Positions 36,334 to 44,817 of a stretch of 64,000 bases of DNA are shown piece after piece. A program made the position numbers and the translations under genes. This stretch comes from Nocardia colli (GTDB taxonomy: Bacteria > Actinomycetota > Actinomycetes > Mycobacteriales > Mycobacteriaceae), in assembly GCF_008704205.1 (NCBI RefSeq), contig NZ_VXLC01000014.1, positions 186,001 to 250,000 on the forward strand, in the 5' to 3' direction. The stretch's first letter is position 1. Each line of letters opens with the position of its first letter. The notes beneath the pieces are model-generated. The model ran no database searches, was not told the DNA's origin, and worked only from the letters and a program-made list of their open reading frames with translations.

Positions 36334-37005
36334 GTGACCGCGCGACCAGTTGCTGTTCTGTGGGATATGGACGGCACGCTCCTGGATTCGGAGAAGCTCT
36401 GGGATGTCGCGATGCGCGAACTCGCCGGCCGGCACGACCGGGAGCTGACCGACGAGCTCCGGCACACCTTCATCGGCGCGTCCGGACCGGATGCGCTGCG
36501 GCTGCTGTTCACCGGTATCGGCATCGAGCCGACACCCGAGGCGGTGCGCGAAGCGGGGGAGTTCATCGAGCACCGGGTGACCGAGTTGATGACCGGCCCC
36601 ATCCCGTGGCGGCCGGGCGCGAAGGACGCGCTGGGGTTGGTCCGGGCCGCCGGGCTGAAGTCGGCGCTGGTCACCAATACCAAGCGGTCGCTCGCCGAGT
36701 ACGGGCTCGACACCCTGGGCCGCGACTTCTTCGACGTGTCGGTCTGCGGCGACGAGGTGGCGCGCGGCAAGCCGGAACCGGACGTGTACCTGCGCGCCGC
36801 CGAACTGCTCGGCGTCGACCCGCGCGACTGTGTGGCGGTGGAGGATTCGCCGACCGGCACTCGCGCGGCCCACGCCGCGGGCTGCGCGGTGATCGTGATC
36901 CCGTGCGAGATCCCGGTGCCGGACGGACCCGGCCGCAGCTTCCGCGACACCTTGGTCGGGCTGACGGTCGAGGACCTCGGACAGGCGCTGAAGCAGCGCG
37001 GCTGA
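36334..37005 (+). CDS. HAD-superfamily phosphatase (beta-phosphoglucomutase/GPH-like)
   Basis: A 223-residue hydrolase starting at GTG 36334 with GAGGAG upstream. Motif I is DMDGTLLDSE, with a capping domain after it; motif II VTNTKRS, motif III K in RGKPEPD, and motif IV VEDSPTGTRAA are all present. Family members dephosphorylate small sugar or nucleotide phosphates. It lies 119 bp after the kinase and 149 bp before the oxygenase gene; a link with the latter operon is possible but not shown. Confidence 0.87.
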   Translation: MTARPVAVLWDMDGTLLDSEKLWDVAMRELAGRHDRELTDELRHTFIGASGPDALRLLFTGIGIEPTPEAVREAGEFIEHRVTELMTGPIPWRPGAKDALGLVRAAGLKSALVTNTKRSLAEYGLDTLGRDFFDVSVCGDEVARGKPEPDVYLRAAELLGVDPRDCVAVEDSPTGTRAAHAAGCAVIVIPCEIPVPDGPGRSFRDTLVGLTVEDLGQALKQRG

Positions 37006-37154
37006 CCGGCCGCCGTCCGACACTCCCGACCGCGCTTTATCGAGAGTTACTGTGCCGCAACGGTAGTGCGCGCTGCTGGTAGGTGTGACCGCGATCACCG
37101 GCAATCTCGCCCAATCCCGGGCGTGTCGGCGCTCCGCTCTACCAGAATGTCGCC

Positions 37155-38018
37155 ATGACAGCGTTGGGTGTCCTCGACGAGATCGTAGATACCGCACGGT
37201 ATCCCCTCGCGAATTCCGCGGACCCCGGTCGCGGCGCCGCCGTGGCGCACGCGCGGGCGGAATTGGCCGCGAGCGGGTGCACCGTGCTGCGCGGTTTCAT
37301 CCGCCCGGAACTGACCGAAACGCTACGGGCGCAGGGCGATGCGATGGCGCCGCACGCCTACTACGAGGTCGAGCGGGTCAACGCGTACAACATCCCGCTG
37401 GATACCGAACTGCCGCAAGACCATCCGGGCGCCATCGTGCTCGAGCGCGGTAACGCCTTCGTGCCGCGCGACCGCATCCCCGGCGACGCGCTGATCCATC
37501 AGCTCTACACCGACAAGGGATTTCAGCGTTTCGTCGCCGACTGCTTCGGCCTGGCCGAGCTGCACGAGTTCGCCGATCCGCTGGCGGGCCTGTGCCTCAA
37601 CGTCGTCGCGCCCGGCATGTCGCATCCGTGGCACTTCGACACCAACGAATTCACCGTCAGCATGCTGACCCAGCCCGCCGAGTCGGGCGGAATCTTCGAG
37701 TACTGCCCCAACATTCGCACGCCGGAGGCGGAAAACCTGGACGATGTGCGCGCCGTGCTCACCGATGCGGGGGAGGGCCTGATCCAGCGCCTCGACCTGC
37801 GCCCCGGCGACCTGCAACTGTTCCAGGGACGCTTCTCCCTGCACCGAGTGTCGCCCGTCGCCGGTGCCACGCAACGGCATTCGGCGATCTTCGCCTACAC
37901 CGACCGCCCCGGCGTGATCGGCACGGTGGAGCGCACCCGGCAACTCTTCGGCCGTGTACTACCCGACCATCTGGCCGCCGCGGCCGACGTTGTCCGCGGC
38001 GACCGTTTGCTCGACTGA
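37155..38018 (+). CDS. Fe(II)/2-oxoglutarate-dependent oxygenase, HalD/BesD-fold hydroxylase
   Basis: A 287-residue protein of the 2OG oxygenase family that includes the amino-acid halogenases BesD/HalD and ArpA-like proteins. The metal triad is H160-x-D162 (SHPWHFDTNEF) and H230 in FSLHRVSP, with R241 in RHSAIFAY for 2-oxoglutarate. Because D162 replaces the Gly/Ala of halogenases, hydroxylation is the expected reaction. Segments ESGGIFEYCPNIRTPEAENL and LRPGDLQLFQGR match the family. It is the first gene of a three-gene cluster with a methyltransferase and a carnitine-acyltransferase-like enzyme, which suggests hydroxylation of an amino acid that is then methylated and acylated. The substrate is inferred only. 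Confidence 0.78.
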   Translation: MTALGVLDEIVDTARYPLANSADPGRGAAVAHARAELAASGCTVLRGFIRPELTETLRAQGDAMAPHAYYEVERVNAYNIPLDTELPQDHPGAIVLERGNAFVPRDRIPGDALIHQLYTDKGFQRFVADCFGLAELHEFADPLAGLCLNVVAPGMSHPWHFDTNEFTVSMLTQPAESGGIFEYCPNIRTPEAENLDDVRAVLTDAGEGLIQRLDLRPGDLQLFQGRFSLHRVSPVAGATQRHSAIFAYTDRPGVIGTVERTRQLFGRVLPDHLAAAADVVRGDRLLD

Positions 38019-38079
38019 GCCGAACGGCCCGATCGATACCAGTGATCGGGAACAACCGCTCGACCCGAGAGGAACGACT

Positions 38080-38916
38080 GTGGCAGTGCCGTTACACACG
38101 ACCGGGAAAGCCTCCTTCGACGACATCTACGACCGTCCCGATCCACGCGACTACTACGCCCGCATGTCCGACCTCGACTACCGCATTCCTGAACTGGCGA
38201 AACCCGTGTTCCAGCAGCAGATTCGGGAGTACCGCGCCTCGGCCAGGGTCAGCACCCCCACCGTGCTGGACATCGGCTGCTCCTACGGCGTCAACGCGGC
38301 CCTGCTGCGCTTCGACACCACCATGGCCGAACTCGCCGAGCACTACCGCGCCGCCGAGGGCGATCACGCGGCGCTCGTCGCCCGCGACCGCGCCGATCTG
38401 GGCAGCCGGGACAGCCTCACCGATGTCCGCTTCCTCGGCATGGACGCCTCCGCGCCCGCGCTCGCCTACGCGAAAGAGACGGGCCTGCTGCACGACACCG
38501 TGCACGCCGACCTGGAGTCCGGCGAGCCGACCGACGAGCAGCGCGAGCTGCTGGCCGGCGCGGACATCATCATCTCCACCGGTTGCATCGGCTACGTCAC
38601 CGAGAAAACGCTGACCCGGGTCGCCACCGCGCATCCGCGTCGGCGACCATGGATGGCACACTTCGTGCTGCGCATGTTCGACTTCGCGCCGATCGCCGCG
38701 GACCTCGCCGCGCTCGGCTACCGGACCGAGCAGGCGCCGGGGCTCTACCAGCAGCGCAGGTTCGCCTCCGCGGCCGAGCAGACCCAGGTGCTGAACACCT
38801 TGTCCGCCAAGGGAATCGACACCACCGACCGGGAAACCGAAGGCTGGCTCTACGCCGGCCTGTACCTATCGCGACCGTTGCCGAAGCACCACGCCGACAC
38901 CGAGGACCAGCATTGA
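38080..38916 (+). CDS. Class I SAM-dependent methyltransferase of the oxygenase-acyltransferase operon
   Basis: A 278-residue enzyme starting at GTG 38080, with AGAGGA upstream. After an N-terminal region (FDDIYDRPDPRDYYARMSDL) the SAM motif is TVLDIGCSYGVNAA (residues 61-74), with FLGMDASAPALAYA as motif II and IISTGCIGYVTEK downstream. The gene follows the oxygenase by 61 bp and overlaps the acyltransferase by four bases. Since carnitine-type acyltransferases recognise trimethylammonium compounds, an N-methyltransferase role is plausible. I do not recognise a named family, and O-methylation cannot be excluded. Confidence 0.75.
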   Translation: MAVPLHTTGKASFDDIYDRPDPRDYYARMSDLDYRIPELAKPVFQQQIREYRASARVSTPTVLDIGCSYGVNAALLRFDTTMAELAEHYRAAEGDHAALVARDRADLGSRDSLTDVRFLGMDASAPALAYAKETGLLHDTVHADLESGEPTDEQRELLAGADIIISTGCIGYVTEKTLTRVATAHPRRRPWMAHFVLRMFDFAPIAADLAALGYRTEQAPGLYQQRRFASAAEQTQVLNTLSAKGIDTTDRETEGWLYAGLYLSRPLPKHHADTEDQH

Positions 38917-40724
38917 CCGAACGCACGTTCGCCGCCGACGACACCCTGCCCCGGGTGCCCCTGCCGACGCTGGAAGCCAGCAGCGCCCGATTCCTGGAGT
39001 GGTGCGCTCCGCTGCTGACCGCCGACGAACTCGCCACCACCGAGGCGGCGGTCACCGACCTGCTGCGCGCGGACGGACCCGGCCGCACCCTGCACGCGGC
39101 CCTCGCCGAGTACGACGCCACCCCCGGCGTCGGCAGCTGGCTCGACCTGTTCTGGCCGTCGCGCTACCTGGGCCGGCGCGACCGGATCGCGTTGAACGCC
39201 AACTTCTTCTTCCTGTTCCGCGACGAAACGGTGCTCGCCGCCTCGACCGCCGCCACCCAGGTGGACCGGGCGGCCGGAATCATCGCCGCCGCGGTGGATT
39301 ACAAGATCGCCCTGGACGCCGAGGCGATCCCGCCGGTGCTGCAACGCGGACAGGCGCTGTCCATGTGGCAGAACAAGTACCTGTTCTCCGAGACCCGCAT
39401 CCCGGGCGCGGAACAGGACAGCGTCCGGGTGCCCTACAGCGCGGAATGGCCCGGCCCGTCCGACGCCAGGCACATCGTGGTCTTCTTCCGCGGCAGCATC
39501 TTCCGGATGGACGCGATCGGCCCGGACGGCGTGCCGCACTCGCTGGACGACCTGGCCTGCGGGCTGCGCGAGGTGCTCAAGGCGGGCGCCCGCTCGACCC
39601 GAACCGATTCCGCGGTAGGCCATCTCACCACCAAGGCGCGGGCCGAGTGGGCGGCGAGCCGGCAGGAATTGCTGGCCGAGCCGGCCAACGCCGCGGCGCT
39701 GGACGCCATCGAGACCGCGCTGTTCTGCGTCTGCCTGGAGGATTTCGCGCCGGCCGACGAGCAGCAGGCGTGTGACAGCCTGCTGCACGGCGACAGCGCG
39801 AACCGGTGGTTCGACAAGGCGGTGTCGTTCATCGTCTTCGCGGACGGCCAGGCGGGCATCAACATCGAGCACTGTGGACTCGACGGCACCACCGTGCTGT
39901 CCTTCGTCGATGCCCTGCTGGAGACCTCGGCGCAGGACCACGTCGAGCGATCCGGGGCACAGGCGCAGGGCCTGCCCGCGGTCGAGCCGATCGACTTCGT
40001 GCTGGATGCGGCGCAGCGCAACGACATTGCCGCGGCCGGGGCGGACTTCGCCCGCTACGCCGCCGAAAACGCCACGCAGACGGTATCTTTCCCGGACTTC
40101 GGCACCACCCAGGCCAAGCGGCTCGGCATCTCCCCGGATGCGTTCGCGCAGTTGAGTTATCAGCTCGCGCATCGGCGCAGCAAGGGAATCACCGGCGCCA
40201 CTTACGAATCCATCGCCACCCGGCAGTACCGCAACGGCCGCACCGAGGCCATGCGGGTGATCACCCCGGAGATGATCGCGTTCGTCGACGCGGTGCAGGA
40301 CCCCGAGGTCGATCAGGCGGCAAAGCTGGCCGCCGCGCGTACCGCGGCCGCGGCGCACGTCGCCCGGGCCAAGCAGTGCCAGGCCGGTGACGCGCCCGAA
40401 CAGCACCTCTGGGAACTCCAGTGGATCCAGCGCCGGCGGGGCGCGGAACTCGGTGTCACCGAATCGATTCCGCTCTACGACAGCCCCGGCTGGCTGATCA
40501 TGCGGGACGACTACCTGAGCACCAGCTCGGCGCCGTCGGTCAACATCCGCTACTTCGGTTTCGGCTCCACCAGCCCGCGCTGCATCGGCGTCGCGTACGT
40601 CCTGCTGCCGGATCGCTGGAATCTGTATCTGGCCACGCCGACCACGGTCGCCGACGAGATGCACGCCTTCGCCGACCATCTCCGCACGGCCGTTGCCGAT
40701 CTGACGACGCTGCTCGCGAATTGA
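38913..40724 (+). CDS. Choline/carnitine O-acyltransferase-family enzyme
   Basis: A 603-residue acyltransferase, starting at TTG 38913 within the methyltransferase stop (overlap TTGA). Family features: N-terminal LPRVPLPTLEASSARFLEW, catalytic His320 in NIEHCGLDGTT (the HxxxDG motif), and a C-terminal STSSAP segment equivalent to the STS motif that contacts the substrate in carnitine acetyltransferase. Such enzymes move an acyl group between CoA and the hydroxyl of carnitine or choline. In bacteria the family is unusual and here follows an oxygenase and a methyltransferase, suggesting that the hydroxyl made by the oxygenase is acylated. The product would be a carnitine-like ester; this is inference. 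Confidence 0.83.
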   Translation: MTERTFAADDTLPRVPLPTLEASSARFLEWCAPLLTADELATTEAAVTDLLRADGPGRTLHAALAEYDATPGVGSWLDLFWPSRYLGRRDRIALNANFFFLFRDETVLAASTAATQVDRAAGIIAAAVDYKIALDAEAIPPVLQRGQALSMWQNKYLFSETRIPGAEQDSVRVPYSAEWPGPSDARHIVVFFRGSIFRMDAIGPDGVPHSLDDLACGLREVLKAGARSTRTDSAVGHLTTKARAEWAASRQELLAEPANAAALDAIETALFCVCLEDFAPADEQQACDSLLHGDSANRWFDKAVSFIVFADGQAGINIEHCGLDGTTVLSFVDALLETSAQDHVERSGAQAQGLPAVEPIDFVLDAAQRNDIAAAGADFARYAAENATQTVSFPDFGTTQAKRLGISPDAFAQLSYQLAHRRSKGITGATYESIATRQYRNGRTEAMRVITPEMIAFVDAVQDPEVDQAAKLAAARTAAAAHVARAKQCQAGDAPEQHLWELQWIQRRRGAELGVTESIPLYDSPGWLIMRDDYLSTSSAPSVNIRYFGFGSTSPRCIGVAYVLLPDRWNLYLATPTTVADEMHAFADHLRTAVADLTTLLAN

Positions 40725-40728
40725 CTTG

Positions 40729-40796
40729 GCGTTCATCGAGTTCGCCTGCGCCACAGCAGGTTGCCTGCCGTGCGCGCAGGCGAACTCGATGAACGC
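40729..40796. terminator. 23-bp perfect hairpin between convergent genes
   Basis: Arms 40729-40751 and 40774-40796 are perfect complements over 23 bases, with a 22-nt loop. It fills the gap exactly between the acyltransferase stop (40724) and the stop of the nitronate monooxygenase gene (40797) and should act in both directions. Confidence 0.75.
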
Positions 40797-41765
40797 TCAA
40801 CGGGTGTCGATATGCCGGCGCGCGGCACGGCCGAGCGCGGCGTCGGCCTCCTCGGCAATCCGAGCCAGTACGTCGGCGGCGGGTTCGATCGCGGTGATCA
40901 GGTCGACGCCCTCGCCCGCCCAGATCGGGATTTGGGCTGGATCATCGCGCCGCACGGCGTCCAAGTAGACATCCTGCGCGGCGGTGTCCGCGCGTAGTTC
41001 GTCCTCGTGTTCTTGCCAGCGATCGAAGAACGGGGTGCGCAGCATGCGTGCGGTGTACTTCGCCGGCCAGGGAGATCGGCGGGCGATGTCGAACACCCGG
41101 TTGCGTGCGGTGTCGTCACCGCGCGCGGCGACGATGGCCTGCCGCTCTTCGTGGGTGAGAATCGCCTCGGGGGTCGCCTCGAACCGGGTGCCGATCATGG
41201 CTCCGGCCGCACCGAGGGTCACCGCTGCGGCGAGCCCGCGACCGTCCGCGATGCCGCCCGCCGCGAGCACCGGCGTCGGGTGCACCAGATCGGCGACGGC
41301 GGGCACCAAGGTCATCGTCGAACGCCCCGCGCCGTGCCCACCTGCCGCACCGCCCTGCGCGACGATCACATCCGCGCCGACTTCGACCGCTCTGCGTGCC
41401 TCGTCGAGGTCGGTGACCTGCACCATCAGCACCGCGCTCGCGGCACGAACCGACTCGACGAAGGGCGCCGGATCGCCGAACGACAGCAACACCGCTCGCG
41501 GCCGATACTCGGTGAGCGCCCAGCGGACCGTATCGTCGTCGATCGCCCAGCTCAGGAATCCGATACCCCACGCGGACCGTGCGCTGGCCCCGACGATCGC
41601 CAGCTCCCGTTCGAGCCACGCGCGATCTCCGCTGCCGACCAGCCCCAACCCGCCGGCATTGGCTACGGCGGCAGCCAGTGCGCCTCCGGCCACACCACCC
41701 ATCGGCGCCGACACGATCGGATGGCGCAAATCAAACATTTCAGACAACGCGGTGTGCAGCGGCAT
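40797..41765 (-). CDS. Nitronate monooxygenase / 2-nitropropane dioxygenase-like FMN enzyme
   Basis: A 322-residue TIM-barrel flavoprotein of the NMO family. The N-terminal RHPIVSAPMGGVAGGALAAA, VIVAQGGAAGGHGA (phosphate/FMN region with the catalytic-histidine position) and LAAGGIADGRGLAAAVTLGA motifs are all present. Such enzymes detoxify alkyl nitronates, though many family members have other functions (enoyl reductases, amidohydrolase partners). The ATG at 41765 fits family length. It is convergent with the acyltransferase and divergent from hisE. Confidence 0.86.
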   Translation of the reverse strand: MPLHTALSEMFDLRHPIVSAPMGGVAGGALAAAVANAGGLGLVGSGDRAWLERELAIVGASARSAWGIGFLSWAIDDDTVRWALTEYRPRAVLLSFGDPAPFVESVRAASAVLMVQVTDLDEARRAVEVGADVIVAQGGAAGGHGAGRSTMTLVPAVADLVHPTPVLAAGGIADGRGLAAAVTLGAAGAMIGTRFEATPEAILTHEERQAIVAARGDDTARNRVFDIARRSPWPAKYTARMLRTPFFDRWQEHEDELRADTAAQDVYLDAVRRDDPAQIPIWAGEGVDLITAIEPAADVLARIAEEADAALGRAARRHIDTR

Positions 41766-41800
41766 ACCCAATGATGCCCGCACTAGCGGGTCGCGCCCGC

Positions 41801-41857
41801 CGAGCGGGAACTGGTGCCGGTCGCCTCTCGACCGTTGCCGACACCAGTTCCCGCTCG
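41801..41857. repeat. 16-bp perfect inverted repeat between nitronate monooxygenase and hisE
   Basis: CGAGCGGGAACTGGTG (41801-41816) and its exact complement (41842-41857) flank a 25-nt spacer. It sits between two divergent starts, unlike the terminator hairpins, so it may be an operator, an attenuator-like leader element for hisE or a small repetitive element. Confidence 0.6.
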
Positions 41858-41921
41858 ATCGGACGGGGTCGGTTGGGCCGGAGCAACGGTCCCGCACACC
41901 GGTCTGAAACAATGGCTCATC

Positions 41922-42185
41922 GTGAAGAACTTCGAAACCCTGTTCGCCGAGCTGCAGGATCGTGCGGTTACCCGCCCCGAGGGGTCCGGAACCGTGGCCG
42001 CGCTGGACGCGGGCGTGCATAGCCAGGGTAAGAAGGTGCTCGAGGAGGCCGGCGAGGTCTGGCTGGCCGCCGAGCACGAGAGCGACGAGTCGCTCGCCGA
42101 GGAGATCTCCCAGCTGCTGTACTGGGTGCAGGTGCTGATGGTGGGTCGTGGACTGAAGCTCGAAGACGTGTACCGACATCTGTGA
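41922..42185 (+). CDS. hisE: Phosphoribosyl-ATP pyrophosphohydrolase
   Basis: An 87-residue enzyme of histidine biosynthesis that removes pyrophosphate from phosphoribosyl-ATP. It begins at GTG 41922 (VKNFETLFAELQ), the usual HisE N-terminus. The MazG-fold metal-binding region KKVLEEAGEVWLAAEHESDE and EEISQLLYWVQVLMV match the family. hisG follows after 48 bp with a separate ribosome site, and the same pair is found in M. tuberculosis. Confidence 0.93.
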   Translation: MKNFETLFAELQDRAVTRPEGSGTVAALDAGVHSQGKKVLEEAGEVWLAAEHESDESLAEEISQLLYWVQVLMVGRGLKLEDVYRHL

Positions 42186-42233
42186 TGGCCGCGTCTTACT
42201 CCGTAGTTTCACCTCCCGAAAGGACCCCCTCCC

Positions 42234-43085
42234 ATGCTGCGCGTCGCAGTCCCCAATAAAGGCGCCCTGTCCGAGGCCGCCACCGCCATCCTGGTCGAGG
42301 CCGGCTATCGCAAGCGGACCGATGCCCGCGACCTGACCGTGCTGGACCCGGCCAACCAGGTCGAATTCTTCTTCCTGCGTCCCAAGGACATCGCCATCTA
42401 CGTCGGGTCCGGCGAACTCGACCTCGGCATCACCGGCCGCGATCTCGCGCTCGATTCCGGCGCGCCGGTCAGCGAGCGGCTCGGCCTCGGCTTCGGCCGC
42501 TCTTCGTTCCGCTACGCCGCGCCGGCCGGACAGGCCTGGCAGGTCGAGGACCTCTACGACAAGCGGATCGCCACCTCCTACCCGAACCTCGTGCTCAGCG
42601 ACCTGCAACGGCGCGGCATCGAGGCCGAGGTGATCCGCCTGGACGGCGCGGTGGAGATCTCCATCCAGCTCGGCGTCGCCGACGCGATCGCCGACGTGGT
42701 CGGCTCCGGCCGGACGCTGCGTCAGCACAACCTGGTCGCGTTCGGCGAGTCGCTGTGTGACTCGGAGGGGGTGCTGATCGAGCGCACCGGCTCCGATCAG
42801 CAGGAACGGGCGCGCAATCAGCTCATCGCCCGCGTGCAGGGCGTGGTCTTCGGCCAGCAGTACATCATGCTGGATTACGACTGCCCGAAGGAGCTGCTGG
42901 AGGCGGCGGTCAAGATCACCCCGGGGCTGGAGTCGCCGACGGTCTCGCCGCTGGCCGACGACGGCTGGGTCGCGATCCGGGCGATGGTGCCGCGCAAGCA
43001 GGGCAACGAGGTGATGGACCAGCTCGCCGAGCTCGGCGCCAAGGCCATTCTCGCCTTCGACATCCGCTCCTGCCGCGCCTTCTGA
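42234..43085 (+). CDS. hisG: ATP phosphoribosyltransferase (long form)
   Basis: A 283-residue enzyme, the first step of histidine biosynthesis. MLRVAVPNKGALSEAATAIL opens the catalytic domain; GELDLGITGRDLALDS and the PRPP-binding region GVADAIADVVGSGRTLRQHNL follow. The C-terminal 75 residues form the ACT-like regulatory domain that binds histidine for feedback inhibition, so this is the long, self-regulated type. ATG 42234 is preceded by GAAAGGA. It forms an operon with hisE. Confidence 0.95.
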   Translation: MLRVAVPNKGALSEAATAILVEAGYRKRTDARDLTVLDPANQVEFFFLRPKDIAIYVGSGELDLGITGRDLALDSGAPVSERLGLGFGRSSFRYAAPAGQAWQVEDLYDKRIATSYPNLVLSDLQRRGIEAEVIRLDGAVEISIQLGVADAIADVVGSGRTLRQHNLVAFGESLCDSEGVLIERTGSDQQERARNQLIARVQGVVFGQQYIMLDYDCPKELLEAAVKITPGLESPTVSPLADDGWVAIRAMVPRKQGNEVMDQLAELGAKAILAFDIRSCRAF

Positions 43086-43116
43086 GCGGATTATCGCCGT
43101 CTGATTTGTCTTGTAT

Positions 43117-43133
43117 GCGTGAATAATTCACGC
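43117..43133. promoter_or_regulatory. Palindrome upstream of the small membrane protein/YeiH operon
   Basis: GCGTGAAT-A-ATTCACGC is perfectly symmetrical around one base, lies 32 bp after the hisG stop and 78 bp before the next start. It may be a regulator site for the transporter operon or a weak terminator of hisG. Confidence 0.4.
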
Positions 43134-43210
43134 TGAACGCAACCGGTGTGCCGGGTGACCGGGCGTTGCTACCGTGCGGCCTCTCGATGAGGAACGCAAG
43201 GAGCACGCCC

Positions 43211-43345
43211 GTGTCACAGACATCGCCCGAGGAACGTTCGGGAAGCATATTCGCCTGGAACGAGGACTGGCTGGCGGCGATCGTCGGACTGGCGCTGATC
43301 GCGCTGGTCCTGATCGGCGCGATCCCGGATTGGCTGGTGCCGTGA
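43211..43345 (+). CDS. 44-residue single-span membrane protein coupled to YeiH-type transporter
   Basis: Starts at GTG 43211 (VSQTSPEERSGSIF) and encodes a short hydrophilic N-terminus with an acidic/aromatic FAWNEDWL segment, then one membrane helix (AAIVGLALIALVLIGAI) ending PDWLVP. Its stop overlaps the start of the transporter gene (TGATG, 43343-43347), which is strong evidence of translational coupling. The low coding complexity expected of chance is not seen. I do not recognise a family; a small regulatory or structural subunit of the transporter is the natural guess. Confidence 0.65.
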   Translation: MSQTSPEERSGSIFAWNEDWLAAIVGLALIALVLIGAIPDWLVP

Positions 43346-44556
43346 TGTCGGATACGCCAGCGCGCGAAGGTGATCCGGCCGCCGAGGGGAGCGTGGTCAC
43401 CGCCTCGGCCGGAACCGGCTCGGAGGCTCAGGCTTCCGGTCAGGTGAAGTCGGAAACGGCGGCCCTGCAAGCGGTCTCGCGCCCGACCGCCGGGGCGATC
43501 GTGGCGGGGCTGGCGGTGGTCATCGCATTGGGCGCGCTGACCCGCTACTTCGACACCCATGTCCCGCAGTGGGCGGCAGACACCCCGTTCAAGCGGGTGG
43601 CCAAGTCGATCGAGTTCCCGGTGTACGCCATCGCGATCGGCCTGCTCGGCAATGTCATCCTGTCGAAACTCGCCCTGCGCGAACGCCTTTCGGCCGGTTT
43701 CCGCACCGAGTTCTTCATCAAGACCGGCGTGGTGCTGCTCGGCGCCTCGATCAACCTGAAGATCCTGGTGACCGCCGCCGGGCCGTCGATCGTGCAGGCG
43801 TTGCTGCTGATCACCGTGGTGTTCGGCTTCACCTGGTGGCTCGGCGGACGGCTCGGGCTCGACGACAAACTGCGCGCGCTGCTGTCCTCGGCCGTGTCCA
43901 TCTGCGGGGTCAGCGCGGCCATCGCGGCGGCCGGCGCGGTGCAGGCCAAGCGCGAGCAGATCGCCTACGCGGCCTCGCTGGTGATCATCTTCGCGCTCCC
44001 GTCGATCTTCGTATTGCCTTGGCTGGCTGACGTTCTCGGGCTGTCCGACGCGGTCGCCGGCGCCTGGATCGGCGGCAACATCGACACCACCGCGGCGGTC
44101 GCGGCCTCGGGCGCGATCGCGGGGGAGAAGGCGCTGCAGATCGCCACCATCGTGAAGACCACGCAGAACGCGCTGATCGGCCTCGTCGCGATCGCGTTGA
44201 CCGCGTACTTCACCTTGAAGGTGGAACGCACCGCCGGCGCCGTGCGGCCCTCGCCGCGGCAGTTCTGGGAGCGGTTCCCCAAGTTCGTCCTCGGCTTCGT
44301 CGCCGCCTCCATCATCGGCACGCTCTACCTGCAGTCCGCGGACAAGAAGTCCGGCGCCGCGCACATCCTGATCATCAACGATCTGCGCACCTGGTTCCTG
44401 ATCTTCGCGTTCGTCTCCATCGGACTGGAGTTCTCGCTGCGTGGACTGCGGGACGCAGGCTGGCGGCCGATCGTCGTCTTCGGCTCCGCAGTCGTAGTCA
44501 ACCTGGCCGTCGGCCTGGGCCTTTCCGTCCTGCTGTTCCACAACTTCACCCTCTGA
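43345..44556 (+). CDS. YeiH-family putative anion (sulfate) exporter
   Basis: A 403-residue membrane protein. After a roughly 50-residue Gly/Ala/Glu-rich hydrophilic N-terminus there are about ten hydrophobic helices. Family motifs include EFPVYAIAIGLLGNVILS, KTGVVLLGASINLK, VSICGVSAAIAAAGAVQAK, WIGGNIDTTAAVAASG and WFLIFAFVSIGLEF. Members are annotated as putative sulfate exporters; experimental evidence is limited. The extra N-terminus and the coupled 44-residue peptide are unusual details. It follows hisG, but there is no known metabolic link. Confidence 0.85.
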   Translation: MSDTPAREGDPAAEGSVVTASAGTGSEAQASGQVKSETAALQAVSRPTAGAIVAGLAVVIALGALTRYFDTHVPQWAADTPFKRVAKSIEFPVYAIAIGLLGNVILSKLALRERLSAGFRTEFFIKTGVVLLGASINLKILVTAAGPSIVQALLLITVVFGFTWWLGGRLGLDDKLRALLSSAVSICGVSAAIAAAGAVQAKREQIAYAASLVIIFALPSIFVLPWLADVLGLSDAVAGAWIGGNIDTTAAVAASGAIAGEKALQIATIVKTTQNALIGLVAIALTAYFTLKVERTAGAVRPSPRQFWERFPKFVLGFVAASIIGTLYLQSADKKSGAAHILIINDLRTWFLIFAFVSIGLEFSLRGLRDAGWRPIVVFGSAVVVNLAVGLGLSVLLFHNFTL

Positions 44557-44564
44557 TCCGCTTC

Positions 44565-44638
44565 GCCGCGCACGTTGTTGCCAGCCGCGCACGTTGTTGC
44601 TAGCGATTTCGTGCGCGGCGCGGGAATTGGTGCGCGGC
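44565..44638. repeat. Direct and inverted copies of GCCGCGCAC after the transporter gene
   Basis: GCCGCGCACGTTGTTGC occurs twice with a 19-nt period (44565-44581, 44584-44600), followed by two inverted GTGCGCGGC cores (44611-44619 and 44630-44638). The copies can form alternative hairpins and probably terminate the transporter transcript. Confidence 0.6.
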
Positions 44639-44817
44639 AGACCGGTCGTGGTCACCCGCTGGCTTAGCGGTCGGTTGTCGCTGCCCGCCAATTCCGCGAG
44701 TCTTCACGAAAATTTCATGGTGTGTCCGCAACACTGTGCGGTGTGTCGGGCGAAATACACAGAGAGAATGTCGGGGCGCGGCTACCGGTCACGCACCAGA
44801 GTTATGAGAGGACGTCG

